DNA of 24,721 nucleotides from the NCBI GenBank assembly GCA_001275005.1, contig JWZX01002767.1, positions 1-24,721 of the forward strand, given 5' to 3'. The translations under genes and the position numbers were made by a program. The notes under the pieces are model-generated. The model had not been told where the DNA came from, ran no database searches, and worked only from the letters and a program-made list of their open reading frames with translations. Shown piece after piece: positions 24,394-24,721 of the stretch (the first letter of the stretch is position 1; the number at the start of each line of letters is the position of its first letter). Source of the DNA: Chrysochromulina tobinii. Lineage: Eukaryota; Haptophyta; Prymnesiales; Chrysochromulinaceae.

Positions 24394-24721
24394 CGCTATT
24401 TCTGTTCATTTGTAACGGCCTTGGGGGCTCGCGGGGTGGAGGTTGCTGCTCGTGTGGCGTGTGGCAGCGCAACTAGGCTGCAATCAGCCTGCGTTGGGCA
24501 ACGCAGGCAAGGGTCATGTGTGTTAAGTTGATTCTCGGGGCCCGTCCGGGCCAGCGCCACCCGCACCCCGCACCGCGTCCCGGCAAGGGGGGGGGGAGCG
24601 TTTCTGAGGTCAGGTTTAGCACCCACCACTGCGCGAAAGAAATGGTGCCACTTATCTTCGATTCCAGTAGTGCGTGATTGAACGTGTGCTTGAATGACTT
24701 ATATGACCGCTACAACACGTT
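24394..24721. other. 3' flank with hairpin, no gene recognised
   Basis: It contains a perfect inverted repeat GCCTGCGTT-gggc-AACGCAGGC (24487-24508), a second GGCCC-gtcc-GGGCC (about 24539-24552) and a run of about ten G near 24588. These are probably the 3' untranslated region of the 23725-24393 gene and beyond. No coding sequence can be supported. Confidence 0.5.
24487..24508. repeat. Hairpin-forming inverted repeat, 9-bp arms
   Basis: Arms gcctgcgtt and aacgcaggc pair perfectly around a gggc loop. It lies about 95 bases after the stop codon of the 23725-24393 gene, so it could fold in the 3' untranslated region. Confidence 0.7.

Noticed and set aside
1-24721. Bacterial or viral origin
   Set aside because: Rab1 with spliceosomal introns, Rtf2, an MLLE domain and eukaryotic gene spacing argue for a nuclear genome; no phage or viral genes were seen.

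Overview
The window is GC-rich nuclear DNA from a unicellular eukaryote, most likely a flagellated alga. Three things show this directly: a Rab1-type GTPase gene split by GT-AG introns, a second spliced gene, and intergenic spacers of roughly 110 to 590 bases with no operon-like overlaps. The haptophyte-like assignment is inference. It rests on GC content, compact genes with few introns, SH3-like and EF-hand multidomain proteins, a Ser-Pro-rich glycoprotein and a possible flagellar protein. No rRNA, tRNA, CRISPR array, transposase or viral gene was recognised.

Layout, left to right. Positions 1-811 hold no supported gene. A Pro/Gln-rich protein with a PQPSV/QPSSVL minisatellite (812-2434, minus) lies downstream of a decayed duplicate (about 2765-2955) of the 5' end of the next gene, a KHA-like/HEAT/LRR protein (3024-4895, minus). 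Divergent from that is a TPR protein with Tudor-like modules and one intron (5229-6436, plus). Then come an SH3/KOW-like hypothetical protein (6845-7672, minus) and the three-exon Rab1 gene (8054-9091, minus). Divergent from Rab1 is a secreted or membrane-anchored SPPP-repeat glycoprotein with an apparent one-base frameshift (9528-10456, plus). Four minus-strand genes follow: an oxalate-CoA-ligase-like acyl-CoA synthetase with an extra C-terminal domain (10813-13014), a motif-repeat protein of possible ciliary role (13189-14565), a multi-pass membrane protein (14933-15583), and an SH3-like/polyQ/EF-hand protein (15693-18224). Divergent from the last is a DEAD-box-type helicase (18579-20225, plus). 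It converges on an Rtf2-family gene (20402-21298, minus), which is divergent from a kelch protein carrying a C-terminal MLLE domain (21594-23501, plus). A small membrane protein (23725-24393, plus) closes the window.

The genes do not form one pathway. They cover secretory traffic (Rab1), the cell surface (SPPP glycoprotein), RNA metabolism (helicase, MLLE/kelch), replication-fork biology (Rtf2), acyl-CoA metabolism, and calcium or scaffold functions. The strongest candidates for something undescribed are the kelch-MLLE architecture, the acyl-CoA synthetase C-terminal extension, the TPR domain split by a Tudor-like insert, the truncated 5' gene duplicate placed upstream of an unrelated gene, and a TACATGTA palindrome found three times, each in a 5' intergenic region.

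Start codons were chosen as the first plausible ATG. Several longer reading frames begin only at GTG or TTG and were shortened accordingly.
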